Below, in pieces: positions 43,831-52,709 of a DNA stretch of 64,000 nt. The notes under the pieces were generated by a model. The model saw only the letters and a program-made list of their open reading frames with translations. It ran no database searches and was not told the origin of the DNA. This DNA is from CAVYGM01 sp963768025 (GTDB lineage: Bacteria; Bacteroidota; Bacteroidia; Cytophagales; Spirosomataceae), in the NCBI GenBank assembly GCA_963768025.1, contig CAVYGM010000011.1, forward strand, positions 248,001-312,000. The letters are read 5' to 3'. Positions within the stretch are counted from its first letter, which is position 1, and every line of letters begins with the position of its first letter. The translations under genes were made by a program, and so were the position numbers.

Positions 43831-45819
43831 ATGGCAACTTCATCATATTTGGATGCCAAGATTCCTGCCGGCCCGCTTGAAGAGAAGTGGACCCGGTTCC
43901 GATCATCCGTACCGTTGGTAAACCCCTCCAACAAGCGCAGAATCGAAGTGATTGTGGTAGGTACTGGCCTGGCCGGTGCTTCGGCGGCTGCTTCACTAGC
44001 GGAAATGGGGTATCAGGTGAAAGCGTTTTGCTTTCAGGATTCTCCTCGTCGGGCGCATTCCATAGCGGCTCAGGGGGGTATTAACGCTGCCAAAAACTAC
44101 CAGAACGACGGGGACTCTATCTACCGTCTCTTTTATGATACCGTAAAAGGCGGAGACTATCGGTCGCGCGAGGCCAACGTGTACCGCCTGTCCGAAGTAT
44201 CGGGTAGTATTATAGACCAATGCGTGGCTCAGGGTGTTCCCTTTGCCCGTGAGTACGGTGGGCTTCTGTCCAACCGCTCATTCGGTGGAGTACAGGTACA
44301 GCGTACATTTTACGCCGCCGGACAAACTGGGCAGCAGTTGTTGCTGGGAGCCTATTCGGCTCTCCAGCGGCAGGTAGGGATTGGGGCTGTTAAGATGTAC
44401 ACGCGCCATGAGATGCTCGACGTAGTCACTATTGATGGCAAATGCCGGGGAATCATAGCCCGTAACCTTGTTACCGGCGAGCTGGAACGTCATTCCGGCC
44501 ACGCGGTACTGTTGTGTACCGGAGGCTACGGAAACGTGTTCTACCTTTCCACGAATGCCATGGGCTGCAACGTCACGGCCGCCTGGAAAGCCCACCGCAA
44601 GGGTGCGTTTTTTGGCAATCCCTGTTTTACCCAGATACACCCTACCTGTATTCCTGTTTCGGGCGATCATCAGTCCAAACTCACGCTGATGTCGGAGTCG
44701 CTGCGAAACGACGGACGGATCTGGGTACCGAAGAAGCAGAACGACGACCGACCTGCCAACCAAATTCCCGAAGGCGAGCGCGACTACTATCTGGAACGCC
44801 GCTACCCGGCTTTCGGAAACCTGGTACCCCGCGATATTGCATCCCGGGCGGCCAAAGAGCGCTGTGACGCGGGCTATGGGGTAGGTCCTTCCAAAATGGC
44901 CGTATACCTGGATTACGCCTCGGCCATTGACCGCTACGGAAAAGGCGAGGCCAATAAGAACAATCTTGAAAATCCTTCGCCCGAGACCATTATTGAGCTG
45001 GGAAAGGCCGTAGTGAAGGAGAAGTACGGCAACCTGTTTGACATGTACAAGCAGATCACCGGCGAAGATCCTTACGAGGTACCCATGCGCATTTATCCGG
45101 CCGTACACTATACAATGGGTGGCCTGTGGGTAGATTACAACCTGATGACTACCGTGCCTGGCTTGTATGCGCTGGGGGAGGCTAACTTCTCCGACCACGG
45201 GGCCAACCGCCTGGGAGCTTCGGCCCTGATGCAGGGACTTGCCGATGGCTACTTTGTAATTCCCTACACCGTAGGATCCTACCTGGCTGGCGAAATCCGG
45301 ACTGGCGCGATCGCTACCGACCATCCCGCGTTCGTAAAAACAGAGCAGGAAGTGAAGGATCGAATCAATAAGCTACTTGCCATCAAAGGAAAGACTTCTC
45401 CGGAGCATTTTCACCGCCAACTGGGCAAAATCATGTGGGATAAATGCGGCATGGCCCGCAACGCTCAGGGATTGCAGGAGGCTATTGAAGAGATACGCGC
45501 TCTGCGGAAGGAGTTCTGGAGCGATGTGCGCGTAATGGGCGCGGCTGACGAACTTAACCCCGAGTTGGACAAAGCCGGCCGCGTGGCCGACTTTATAGAA
45601 CTGGGCGAGTTGATGTGCCTTGATGCCCTGGATCGTAATGAATCCTGTGGTGGTCACTTCCGCGAGGAGTACCAGACCGAGGAGGGAGAAGCTCTGCGCG
45701 ATGATGAGAATTACATGTACGTATCGGCTTGGCAATACCAGGATGAAAGCAAATGGGAGCTTCACAAAGAGGAACTCGTGTACGACAACATCAAGATTGC
45801 CCAAAGGAGTTATAAGTAG
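43831..45819 (+). CDS. sdhA: Succinate dehydrogenase / fumarate reductase flavoprotein subunit
   Basis: 662 residues. Oxidises succinate with covalently bound FAD on the cytoplasmic face of the inner membrane. FAD fold VIVVGTGLAGASAAASLAEMG; HSIAAQGGINAAKNY with the flavin-linking His; active-site region FTQIHPTCIPVSGDHQSKLTLMSESLRNDG; YTMGGLWVDY and GLYALGEANFSDHGANRLGASALMQGL near the end of the FAD domain. The sequence belongs to the Bacillus/Bacteroidota branch rather than the proteobacterial one. Second gene in sdhCAB. Confidence 0.95.
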   Translation: MATSSYLDAKIPAGPLEEKWTRFRSSVPLVNPSNKRRIEVIVVGTGLAGASAAASLAEMGYQVKAFCFQDSPRRAHSIAAQGGINAAKNYQNDGDSIYRLFYDTVKGGDYRSREANVYRLSEVSGSIIDQCVAQGVPFAREYGGLLSNRSFGGVQVQRTFYAAGQTGQQLLLGAYSALQRQVGIGAVKMYTRHEMLDVVTIDGKCRGIIARNLVTGELERHSGHAVLLCTGGYGNVFYLSTNAMGCNVTAAWKAHRKGAFFGNPCFTQIHPTCIPVSGDHQSKLTLMSESLRNDGRIWVPKKQNDDRPANQIPEGERDYYLERRYPAFGNLVPRDIASRAAKERCDAGYGVGPSKMAVYLDYASAIDRYGKGEANKNNLENPSPETIIELGKAVVKEKYGNLFDMYKQITGEDPYEVPMRIYPAVHYTMGGLWVDYNLMTTVPGLYALGEANFSDHGANRLGASALMQGLADGYFVIPYTVGSYLAGEIRTGAIATDHPAFVKTEQEVKDRINKLLAIKGKTSPEHFHRQLGKIMWDKCGMARNAQGLQEAIEEIRALRKEFWSDVRVMGAADELNPELDKAGRVADFIELGELMCLDALDRNESCGGHFREEYQTEEGEALRDDENYMYVSAWQYQDESKWELHKEELVYDNIKIAQRSYK

Positions 45820-45915
45820 AATGTTTATGAGTTGAGGGTTCGCTGGGAATTTCAATGAAAAGCATGAAATAAGCCACGCGAATCCTTTACCTTCAACCTT
45901 TCATCCCCAAAATAA

Positions 45916-46683
45916 ATGTCAGCAGAAAACATGAACCTCACTTTAAAGGTGTGGAGACAAAAAAATAAAAATACCGAGGGAGGTTTCGAAACCTATTCCC
46001 TTTCGGGCATTTCGCCGGATATGTCCTTTCTGGAAATGTTCGACGTTCTGAACGAGCAGCTCGTCCACGAAAATAAAGAGCCCATTGCGTTTGATCACGA
46101 TTGCCGCGAGGGGATTTGCGGCTCGTGTTCCATGCACATCAACGGCCGTCCGCACGGCCCGCTGAAAGGCGTGGCTACCTGCCAGCTGCACATGCGTTCG
46201 TTTAGCGACGGCGACACCGTGGTAGTGGAGCCTTGGCGCGCTGCCGCATTTCCGGTGCTAAAAGACCTGGTGGTGGACCGCAGCTCATTCGATCGGATTA
46301 TCTCGGCGGGCGGATTCATATCGGTCAATACCGGTAATGCCCGTGACGCCAACAGCCTGCCCATTGCCAAAGACGATGCCGACGAGGCCTTTATGTCGGC
46401 GGCCTGTATTGGTTGTGGCGCTTGCGTAGCGGCCTGTAAGAATTCTTCCGCCATGCTCTTTACCTCCGCTAAAATCTCTCAGCTATCGCTTTTGCCCCAG
46501 GGGCAAGCCGAACGCAAAATTCGTGCGGAGAAAATGGTAGCCCAAATGGATTCCGAAGGCTTCGGCGCCTGCACCAATACCGGTGCCTGCTCGGCCGAAT
46601 GCCCCAAGGAAATATCCATGGAAAACATCGCCCGCATGAACCGCGAGTACCTGGGAGCTAAGATTACTTCTAGTAGAGTGTAG
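45916..46683 (+). CDS. sdhB: Succinate dehydrogenase iron-sulfur subunit
   Basis: 255 residues. Carries electrons from SdhA to SdhC through three clusters. The 2Fe-2S ligands are in DCREGICGSCSMHINGRP and a later Cys in GVATCQLHMR; 4Fe-4S in AACIGCGACVAACKNSS; 3Fe-4S region in CTNTGACSAECPKEI. All cysteine motifs are intact. ATG at 45916; a 96-base gap follows sdhA without an obvious terminator, so it is in the same operon. A terminator is 69 bases past its stop. Confidence 0.95.
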   Translation: MSAENMNLTLKVWRQKNKNTEGGFETYSLSGISPDMSFLEMFDVLNEQLVHENKEPIAFDHDCREGICGSCSMHINGRPHGPLKGVATCQLHMRSFSDGDTVVVEPWRAAAFPVLKDLVVDRSSFDRIISAGGFISVNTGNARDANSLPIAKDDADEAFMSAACIGCGACVAACKNSSAMLFTSAKISQLSLLPQGQAERKIRAEKMVAQMDSEGFGACTNTGACSAECPKEISMENIARMNREYLGAKITSSRV

Positions 46684-46751
46684 TTTTGGCAGTCGGCTTG
46701 CGGCAGTCAGCCCTTGGCCTTTTGCCAGTACTGGATTCTTATATACAACGT

Positions 46752-46779
46752 CAAAAGCCGCCTATTCGGGCGGCTTTTG
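46752..46779. terminator. Terminator of sdhCAB
   Basis: Perfect 11-bp arms CAAAAGCCGCC (46752-46762) and GGCGGCTTTTG (46769-46779), with internal A and T runs. Confidence 0.75.
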
Positions 46780-46918
46780 CTTATTTTAGCTTACAGCAGT
46801 AAGTTGAAAACAGCTCTTTTTAAGTAAGAACTGATATATACGCGAGCTGAAGCTCATTCATTGGCTAGCTTCGTCCGAAAGGAAAAAGGGGAAGCTATTA
46901 CTAGCTCAAAACAAAAGA

Positions 46919-46971
46919 GGCCGGTTTCCTATACCTAAAATTTTGTCGATTTTAGGTATAGGAAACCGGCC
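46919..46971. terminator. Perfect 23-bp inverted repeat, probable terminator of the OmpH-like gene
   Basis: Arms at 46919-46941 and 46949-46971 are perfectly complementary over 23 bases (GGCCGGTTTCCTATACC... pairing with ...GGTATAGGAAACCGGCC) around a TTTGTCG loop. It lies 62 bases past the leftward gene's stop. Confidence 0.65.
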
Positions 46972-47033
46972 CTTGAAAAATTCTTTTCGGATCTAGCTGA
47001 TTAAGCTGGTAGCCGACCGCTTAAAGCCACTAC

Positions 47034-47657
47034 CTACTTCTTGGCCGTCGAATCCTTCTTCGCTTCTGCGGGCTTACTGGCGTTATATTCTTTGTTCAGG
47101 CCCTCAATCATTTTCTGAGTAATGTTCAGGCTGGAATTTGCAAAGAGGATTCCGCCGCCTTTGGAGTAGCCAAGTACGTATTCGTATTCGTTGTCTTTGT
47201 TGTACTTCTCAATATACTTGTATATCAAATCGTACAGCTCACTGTTCTTATCGGCTTCTTCCTGGGCCAGGGTTTGGGCGGAGCGGTCGCGGTAAGCAAT
47301 CAGATCCTGCTGCTTCTTGCCCAGCTGGGCTTCGGTAGAGCGGGCTTGGTCCAGGGTCATGGTCTGGGCTTTTTGCTGGAAAAACTGGATCTCATTTTCC
47401 AGGGAGCGCCCACGGTTAGAGAGTTCGTTTTCCAGTTGGTAGCGCTTGCTCTCGAGTTCCTTGCGCGTATCGTCAAAATACGCATAGTTTTTCAAGAGCG
47501 AATCCACCTGCACATACACGATGCGGCGCCCATTGACACCCGTTGAGTCAGAACCCGAAAAAGTGGATGATTTGCTACCGGAGAAATGCAAAAAATACAA
47601 CACCACTACTGCTAAAGTCAGCACGGCGTTCCAAATAAGGGAGGTATTGTTGTTCAC
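47034..47657 (-). CDS. OmpH/Skp-family periplasmic chaperone-like protein
   Basis: 207 residues. One N-terminal membrane anchor or signal (SLIWNAVLTLAVVVLYFLHF), then the OmpH strand RRIVYVQVDSLLKNYAYFDD. A long coiled coil follows (about 65-145: RKELESKRYQLENELSNRGRSLENEIQFFQQKAQTM-like heptads), then the closing segment YEYVLGYSKGGGILFANSSLNITQKMIEGLNKEYNA. This is the Skp fold, which holds unfolded outer-membrane proteins in the periplasm. The start is a GTG at 47655-47657 with no nearby ATG; the anchor begins right after, which supports it. A charged Lys-rich tail closes the protein. Confidence 0.88.
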   Translation of the reverse strand: MNNNTSLIWNAVLTLAVVVLYFLHFSGSKSSTFSGSDSTGVNGRRIVYVQVDSLLKNYAYFDDTRKELESKRYQLENELSNRGRSLENEIQFFQQKAQTMTLDQARSTEAQLGKKQQDLIAYRDRSAQTLAQEEADKNSELYDLIYKYIEKYNKDNEYEYVLGYSKGGGILFANSSLNITQKMIEGLNKEYNASKPAEAKKDSTAKK

Positions 47658-47734
47658 GATACAAAGAATTTATTAACTTATTTTTTTAAGAGCCGCAAAT
47701 ATAGTGATTTGTGAATCAAGCCCTATATGACCCG

Positions 47735-48124
47735 TTAAATTTTGGCCGGATCGGGCTTTGGTTCGGGCTCAGGCTGGGCTTTTACAAAAAGCTGACGTAC
47801 CAAAGCACCCGCTGAACCGGCAAAGCCAGCCACAAAACCACTCAGCAACGTGACGGCGGTGAGCAGGATGGTGGCGTTGGGTAGGTAAAAGATTTCAGCG
47901 ATCCGGTTAGACATGCTTCCCTGGGTAGAATTGTGCAGAAAAGTTGCGTACGTAAGCCACACTGTTGACACTGCCGCCAGGCTCACCGCGTAGGCCAGCA
48001 GGGGCGTTTCGGGCCTAATCAGGTAGACCACAAAAGGGACGAGGACAATTACCCACCAGGGCATAAACAACTGCAAAACAGCGGTGCCCACCAGGATGAT
48101 CAGATAGTTTAAGGCGGTTTTCAT
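47735..48124 (-). CDS. Small membrane protein of unknown function
   Basis: 129 residues, about four hydrophobic helices (LIILVGTAVLQLFMPWWVIVLVPFVVYL; LLAYAVSLAAVSTVWLTYATFL; ILLTAVTLLSGFVAGFAGSAGALV) and a proline/acid-rich tail (QPEPEPKPDPAK). No family recognised. It starts 4 bases after the end of the penicillin-acylase gene on the same strand, so the two are almost certainly cotranscribed. Function unknown. Confidence 0.72.
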   Translation of the reverse strand: MKTALNYLIILVGTAVLQLFMPWWVIVLVPFVVYLIRPETPLLAYAVSLAAVSTVWLTYATFLHNSTQGSMSNRIAEIFYLPNATILLTAVTLLSGFVAGFAGSAGALVRQLFVKAQPEPEPKPDPAKI

Positions 48125-48128
48125 AGGA

Positions 48129-50570
48129 TTAGTTCTTTTTTAAAATCCAGGTTGAGGTCAGGCGGGGATTGGCTTCGTCAGGCGTTTTCATGAATATCAA
48201 CTCGTTGAGTTCGCCCTTTTCCCATTTTTCCAACATATTGGTATAGTAGGGACTACCCGGATTACCCGACTGCCCGCCGGGGTAAAGCCCATAGGCTTTT
48301 GGTTCAGGTCCCAGCTCCACTACCATGCGCCACGAGGGGCCGTGGTGTTTGGTAGTGGCATTGACGATGCTGCCGCCACCACCATTCCGTATGGGCAGGG
48401 CATTAAAAGGCTTAAGCAACCGGCTCAGGTGGCGAATCTCGGTATCTTTTACCTCAGCCCATTGCCAGGCGGGGCTCATGGGGCCATGATGGCTGGTGAG
48501 GGAATCAAGGGCAGCCTTGAAGCTTCCCTGCACCACGTCCGAAATGGTTTCCTTTGCGGGCGTTCTTACATTGTCAAACCAGCGGGCATCCGGCTGGTTC
48601 AGGATCAGGTACAGGGTACGGTCACGGGTGGGGTACCTGAATGCTAGCGAATCCGAGAAAAACTCATCCCGCCAGATGGCGGCGTTCAGGGTAGTGACCC
48701 ACTCTTCAAAAATTGAAGGGGCAATGGCCTGAGCGTCGTTTGTGTAGTTCCAGGTTTCTAGGGTTTGGTAAGCGGCTTTTTGGGTAGAACTCAGGGGAAC
48801 AGCATTAAGGTAGGTGAGTAGCGTGGGTAGCAAGGTACGGGCCAGCACGCTGAAATTGTCGTTCTGCATCAATCGCAAGCTATCCGCCGTGGCCTGGTTC
48901 ATGTTCTCCAACCGCTCGTTGATCCGGATGGCCCGTTCGGAGGGCGCAAATCGCCAATTGATGTAGTAAGGGTAGCTAGGATTAGTAGAGGACTGATTGG
49001 CCGAGCTTACGTAGCCCCGGACTGGATTTTTTACCGAGGGGTTCTGTTCCATCGGAATCCAGCCCTGCCAGTCGTGGGCGGGGTTACTACCATCCAGCAG
49101 GTACTTGCCCTGCTCCGCCCATTTGAGAGGAAACTTGCCATTGACCGTCATGGCGATGTTCTTGCTATTGTCCGCAAAAACAAAATTCTGCGCCGGCCCT
49201 ACGTAAAAGGTAAGGGCCTTCCGGTAGTCGTCGTAATTACGGGCCTTATTTAGCTCATAAAACGTCCGGAAGCCATTTCCAGCCTCGTGGCCAATCCACT
49301 TAGCCGCCAGCGAAGGGCCTTTGTGATTTTTCTCGCCTTCATAGTTAAGGATTGGGCCGTGGTGCGTGTACACCACTAGTTCCCGGATGGGTTCCTCACT
49401 GCCTTTTACTCCTATAAGTTCCTCCCGTTTGCGGGTTTTACGCCACTCGTTGTTGTACCAGTACTCATTGCGGGTCGAGTCCCGAAACTTGATTTGGTAC
49501 AGGTCGAGCACATCGGCATCCACATTCGTGACGCCCCAGGCTACATTCTTATTGAAGCCAATCACCACGCCGGGTATGCCCGGTAGGGATACCCCGTATA
49601 CATTCATGTCGGGGGTATGGAGCTGTACCTGGTACCAAATGGAGGGCAGGGTCAGTTCCAGGTGGGGATCATTGGCCAGAATAGGGTAGCCCGTCGCCGA
49701 TTTTTCGGCACTGATAGCCCAGTTGTTACTGCCCAGCCCCTCCACGGTAGGTTCGGATACGGGAAGTTTTTCCTGCGCGATACTAGTAGAGTCAAGCATC
49801 GGAGGGGCAGCCGGAATGGGCAGGGGGGTGAAATTCCAGGGGGTGCCGTAGGGAATAATCGGGCTTTCCTTAAATAAAGGATAATTGGGAAACAGATCAT
49901 TGATGGGTTTCTTGCCGATCCGGTTTCGGAGGTTGGTCATGGCCAGGTCGTCGGAGCGCCCCGCCAGGGTCAGGGTCATTTGTTCCAGCATGTACATGCA
50001 CTTGATTGGTGTCCATTCCTCGGGTTCGTAGCCCAGGAGTTTGAACTCCACGGCCCTGCTTTTTGCCGAAAGCTGCCGAATGTACTCGTTGATCCCCGAA
50101 CAGTAAGCCAGCAACGCCTCCCGCGTGATGGGGTCACTCATGGCCAATTTGAGATTGGCCTCCGCGCCGTAGCCCATGCCCATACGGCGGCTCCGGCGAT
50201 CCAGCTCCACGGTAGCTTCGCCCAGTACTTCCGACAGCCTGCCCGCCGCGGCGCGGGTCTGCAGGTCCATTTGCCACAGGCGGTCCTTGGCGGTGATGTA
50301 CCCCTGGGCGTAGTAGAGGTCATGGTTGTTTTTGGCAAAAATATGCGGCACGCCCACGTCATCAAACCGGATGGTTACCTCCTCTTGAAGGCTATCCAGA
50401 GAAAGCTCTTCGTCCCGGTCGCGCCAGAAGGAGATCTCGCCATTTTGCCAGAAACCGGTAAATGGACTTATGAAGGCCCCCAGGGCGGGTACGGGCCCCC
50501 AGGGGCGGTTGAGTGCGTAGACCATCACCAGTACCAGCACTACACTCAGGATAGCTTTTACTATTTTCAT
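48129..50570 (-). CDS. Penicillin acylase-family Ntn hydrolase
   Basis: 813 residues, made as one chain with an N-terminal membrane segment (IVKAILSVVLVLVMVYAL). The alpha-chain part (VPHIFAKNNHDLYYAQGYITAKDRLWQMDLQTRAAAGRLSEV) is the penicillin-acylase signature. The self-cleavage site precedes the Ser in LGSNNWAISAEKSATGYPILANDPHL (about residue 275), so that Ser becomes the beta-chain N-terminal nucleophile. Further conserved: NVAWGVTNVDADVLDLYQIK and the Asn-rich PAQNFVFADNSKNIAM. Family members hydrolyse beta-lactam side chains or N-acyl homoserine lactones; which applies here is open. Periplasmic or membrane-attached. Confidence 0.92.
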   Translation of the reverse strand: MKIVKAILSVVLVLVMVYALNRPWGPVPALGAFISPFTGFWQNGEISFWRDRDEELSLDSLQEEVTIRFDDVGVPHIFAKNNHDLYYAQGYITAKDRLWQMDLQTRAAAGRLSEVLGEATVELDRRSRRMGMGYGAEANLKLAMSDPITREALLAYCSGINEYIRQLSAKSRAVEFKLLGYEPEEWTPIKCMYMLEQMTLTLAGRSDDLAMTNLRNRIGKKPINDLFPNYPLFKESPIIPYGTPWNFTPLPIPAAPPMLDSTSIAQEKLPVSEPTVEGLGSNNWAISAEKSATGYPILANDPHLELTLPSIWYQVQLHTPDMNVYGVSLPGIPGVVIGFNKNVAWGVTNVDADVLDLYQIKFRDSTRNEYWYNNEWRKTRKREELIGVKGSEEPIRELVVYTHHGPILNYEGEKNHKGPSLAAKWIGHEAGNGFRTFYELNKARNYDDYRKALTFYVGPAQNFVFADNSKNIAMTVNGKFPLKWAEQGKYLLDGSNPAHDWQGWIPMEQNPSVKNPVRGYVSSANQSSTNPSYPYYINWRFAPSERAIRINERLENMNQATADSLRLMQNDNFSVLARTLLPTLLTYLNAVPLSSTQKAAYQTLETWNYTNDAQAIAPSIFEEWVTTLNAAIWRDEFFSDSLAFRYPTRDRTLYLILNQPDARWFDNVRTPAKETISDVVQGSFKAALDSLTSHHGPMSPAWQWAEVKDTEIRHLSRLLKPFNALPIRNGGGGSIVNATTKHHGPSWRMVVELGPEPKAYGLYPGGQSGNPGSPYYTNMLEKWEKGELNELIFMKTPDEANPRLTSTWILKKN

Positions 50571-50644
50571 AGGAGGATTATAAGGCGTTTTGAACGTAAA
50601 AAAAGCAACATAGAGGCTATTGATAACTAAACGGAGGATTTGGA

Positions 50645-51376
50645 TTAGTGGGAAAGGCTATTTATGACGGCCGCAATGCGGTCGGGGTCACTATATAGGA
50701 TACTCCGCTCGTCGGGGATGTCGCCGGCCATGGATATGTCCGGCGGAAAATAGGTCTGCCGTCCGGGCCGGAACGCTTTCCCGGTCAAATGCAGGGCCTG
50801 GACACCCGTGGCTTCGAGTACCTGTGCATTCTGGCCCGACACACCCCCACCGGCCATGATTTCGATCCGGCCCCGGGCTTCTTCAACCAGTTTTGTCAGG
50901 AGTTCAGTACCCTGCGGAGCGGTGGGCTTTTGTCCCGAGGTGAGGATGCGCTCGGCACCCGTAGCAATCACATCTTCCAGGGCTTTCTTCGGATCGGGCG
51001 TAAGGTCAAAAGCCCGATGAAACGTACTTCGGAGTGGCTTGGCGTAGCGAACCAGCGCCCGCGACCGCTCTATGTCTACCTCGCCGGTTGGCAACAGTAC
51101 CCCCAGCACCACTCCATCCGCCCCCAGTTGACGGGCTACGTCAATATCCTTTTGCATGATGTCCAGTTCATGGTCATCGTACACAAAATCGCCCCCCCTG
51201 GGACGGATCATTACGAATAAGTCAATTTGTACAGCTTGCCGAACGGCCGTAATCAGTCCCGCGCTGGGGGTAGTACCTCCTTCGCCTACCCCACCGCATA
51301 GTTCTACGCGGTGCGCGCCGGCTTTTTGGGCATTTATACAGGATTCAAGGGAATAGGCGCAAACTTCAACGTCCAT
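50645..51376 (-). CDS. cutC: CutC-family protein
   Basis: 243 residues, TIM barrel. VEVCAYSLESCINAQKAGAHRVELCG at the start and MIRPRGGDFVYDDHELDIMQKDIDVARQLGADGVVLGVL are diagnostic, with TFHRAFDLTPDPKKALEDVI and IMAGGGVSGQNAQVL in the second half. CutC was named for copper homeostasis in E. coli, but a direct copper role is disputed and its enzyme activity is unknown. ATG at 51376; the last gene of a minus-strand block following the penicillin acylase, separated from it by 74 bases. A long hairpin lies upstream (51481-51534). Confidence 0.93.
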   Translation of the reverse strand: MDVEVCAYSLESCINAQKAGAHRVELCGGVGEGGTTPSAGLITAVRQAVQIDLFVMIRPRGGDFVYDDHELDIMQKDIDVARQLGADGVVLGVLLPTGEVDIERSRALVRYAKPLRSTFHRAFDLTPDPKKALEDVIATGAERILTSGQKPTAPQGTELLTKLVEEARGRIEIMAGGGVSGQNAQVLEATGVQALHLTGKAFRPGRQTYFPPDISMAGDIPDERSILYSDPDRIAAVINSLSH

Positions 51377-51480
51377 TTAGGTAAGAGCAAGTGGGTTTGG
51401 AAGGGGAAAATTACAAAACAATTTAGGCAGGATGCAATTTTTTTAGACATTGAGCGATTTTATCCTGAAAGCCGCAGCTT

Positions 51481-51534
51481 CTTCCCGCCTTACCTTTTCT
51501 GACCAGGATAATCCCCGGTCAGAAAAAAGGGAAG
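51481..51534. repeat. Hairpin-forming inverted repeat upstream of cutC
   Basis: Core perfect arms TTTTCTGACC (51495-51504) and GGTCAGAAAA (51517-51526), 12-base loop, extended by outer CTTCCC (51481-51486) / GGGAAG (51529-51534). No gene on either strand ends here, so it is not an obvious terminator. Confidence 0.6.
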
Positions 51535-51735
51535 ATAGCCAAAGGTTTGCACGAAAATAGAACACACCTCTATTCCCGGAAAAAAAATCTTTGAAAATTG
51601 AAGTACCTGGCAATAAATATTTTTTATAAAAAATTGATAATCAGATACTTGAATTTGTATAGAAAAAAAATACAGACAAACAAAAATTTTTTTTGAAAAA
51701 TACTGTTAAAAATTACCAAGAGAAGCAAATTTTTT

Positions 51736-51743
51736 TACTTTTG
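51736..51743 (+). promoter_or_regulatory. -7 promoter element of the DUF2795 gene
   Basis: TACTTTTG, a perfect TAnnTTTG, about 44 bases before the ATG at 51787. The -33 position reads TTAC, only a weak match. Confidence 0.45.
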
Positions 51744-51786
51744 CACTCCAAAAAAGGAATAGAACACTTAAATTGATTTTAGCATT

Positions 51787-52008
51787 ATGTACTGGACACT
51801 AGAACTTGCATCATATTTGGAAGATGCTCCCTGGCCAGCAACCAAGGACGAATTGATCGACTTTGCAATTCGTACCGGAGCTCCCCTTGAAGTAGTAGAA
51901 AACCTGCAGGAGTTGGAAGACGACGGACAGCCCTATGAAAGCATAGAGGAAATTTGGCCCGACTATCCGACCAAAGAAGACTTCTTTTTTAACGAAGACG
52001 AATATTGA
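51787..52008 (+). CDS. DUF2795-like small acidic protein
   Basis: 73 residues, strongly acidic (LEDDGQPYESIEEIWPDYPTKEDFFFNEDEY at the end). The body WTLELASYLEDAPWPATKDELIDFAIRTGAPLEVVENLQEL matches the DUF2795 fold, in which P-A-T-K-D-E-L-I-x-x-A-x-x-x-G-A-P-x-x-V-x-x-x-L is the usual core. Function unknown; cytoplasmic. It has its own promoter element and terminator, so it is an independent transcription unit, and its size and codon simplicity suggest steady expression (inference). Confidence 0.85.
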   Translation: MYWTLELASYLEDAPWPATKDELIDFAIRTGAPLEVVENLQELEDDGQPYESIEEIWPDYPTKEDFFFNEDEY

Positions 52009-52016
52009 GCGATAAG

Positions 52017-52047
52017 CTAAGAGGGGCGTCCTGTGCGCCTTTCTTAG
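52017..52047. terminator. Bidirectional terminator between DUF2795 and crtZ genes
   Basis: CTAAGAGGGGCG (52017-52028) pairs with GCGCCTTTCTTAG-type sequence (52035-52047) with one bulge or mismatch, loop TCCTGT. It lies 8 bases past the DUF2795 stop and overlaps the stop of the convergent gene. Confidence 0.65.
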
Positions 52048-52529
52048 TTTATGGCCTCCTTGGCTTTGGCCTTAGTCAAGGTTTTTGAATTATACTTTTT
52101 GGGGGCGTATAAGAATCCAAATGCCTCCGCACCGTCCCGCTCGTGTACCTTATGATGTACATAGTGAGCCTTCATGATCCTTTTCATGTACGGACTCTTG
52201 GGGCTGTATTTTATTTTGATCCGGCGGTGTACGATCACATCGTGAAAGACAAAATAGGCCACTCCGTAAAGCGAAATTCCCAGCCCGATCCACATCAGGA
52301 ATCCCAAGGTGGGTACTTCGGCTCCCGCCACAATCAGGGCGGTGGCCGTAATCCCGAAAATAATCCCGAACCAATCGTTTCTTTCCCACCAGTGCTTGTG
52401 GTGAACATGATGTGACTCGTGCCAGCGCCACATGACGCCATGCATGATGTACTTATGGGTAAACCAGGCGAAGCCTTCCATGAATGCAAAGGTTCCCAGC
52501 ATCAGGAGGACATTTAATAGTAAGCTCAT
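52044..52529 (-). CDS. crtZ: Beta-carotene hydroxylase (fatty acid hydroxylase superfamily)
   Basis: 161 residues from the ATG at 52529 (SLLLNVLLMLGTFAFMEGFAWF follows; a longer frame to 52625 adds an odd leader). Four hydrophobic helices and the eight-histidine di-iron set: TYKYIMHG-like THKYIMHG, WHESHHVHHKHWW, VFHDVIVHRRI and HYVHHKVHERDG. This is the CrtZ arrangement. Hydroxylates carotenoid rings to zeaxanthin-type pigments in the membrane; a pigmented colony would fit. The rest of the carotenoid cluster is not in the window. Confidence 0.9.
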   Translation of the reverse strand: MSLLLNVLLMLGTFAFMEGFAWFTHKYIMHGVMWRWHESHHVHHKHWWERNDWFGIIFGITATALIVAGAEVPTLGFLMWIGLGISLYGVAYFVFHDVIVHRRIKIKYSPKSPYMKRIMKAHYVHHKVHERDGAEAFGFLYAPKKYNSKTLTKAKAKEAIN

Positions 52530-52709
52530 ACCAACAGATCGAAATTGAAACAATAAAACTTGCAGTATCTTTCTGATATACAAGGTTAGAATAAAAAACG
52601 TTTTAGTAGGGAATATTGTTAACAAAAAAAGTTAGGAAAAACGCTTTCATCACACGACGAAAGTACCTATATTTAGGAAACATATCTTCCATTCAATTCC
52701 AACCAATTG

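Larger units (their letters stand above)
46684..47033. other. Convergent intergenic region with two strong hairpins
   Basis: 350 bases between sdhB and the OmpH-like gene. Contains the hairpins at 46752-46779 and 46919-46971; the stretch between (about 46780-46918) has no recognised feature. Confidence 0.45.
51377..51786. other. Divergent intergenic region between cutC and a DUF2795 gene
   Basis: 410 bases, very AT-rich from about 51580. A hairpin at 51481-51534 and a -7 element at 51736-51743 are listed separately. No coding frame recognised. Confidence 0.45.

Noticed and set aside
44278..45324. 348-codon minus-strand frame opposite sdhA
   Set aside because: Antisense shadow of a well-conserved gene; no protein-like features.
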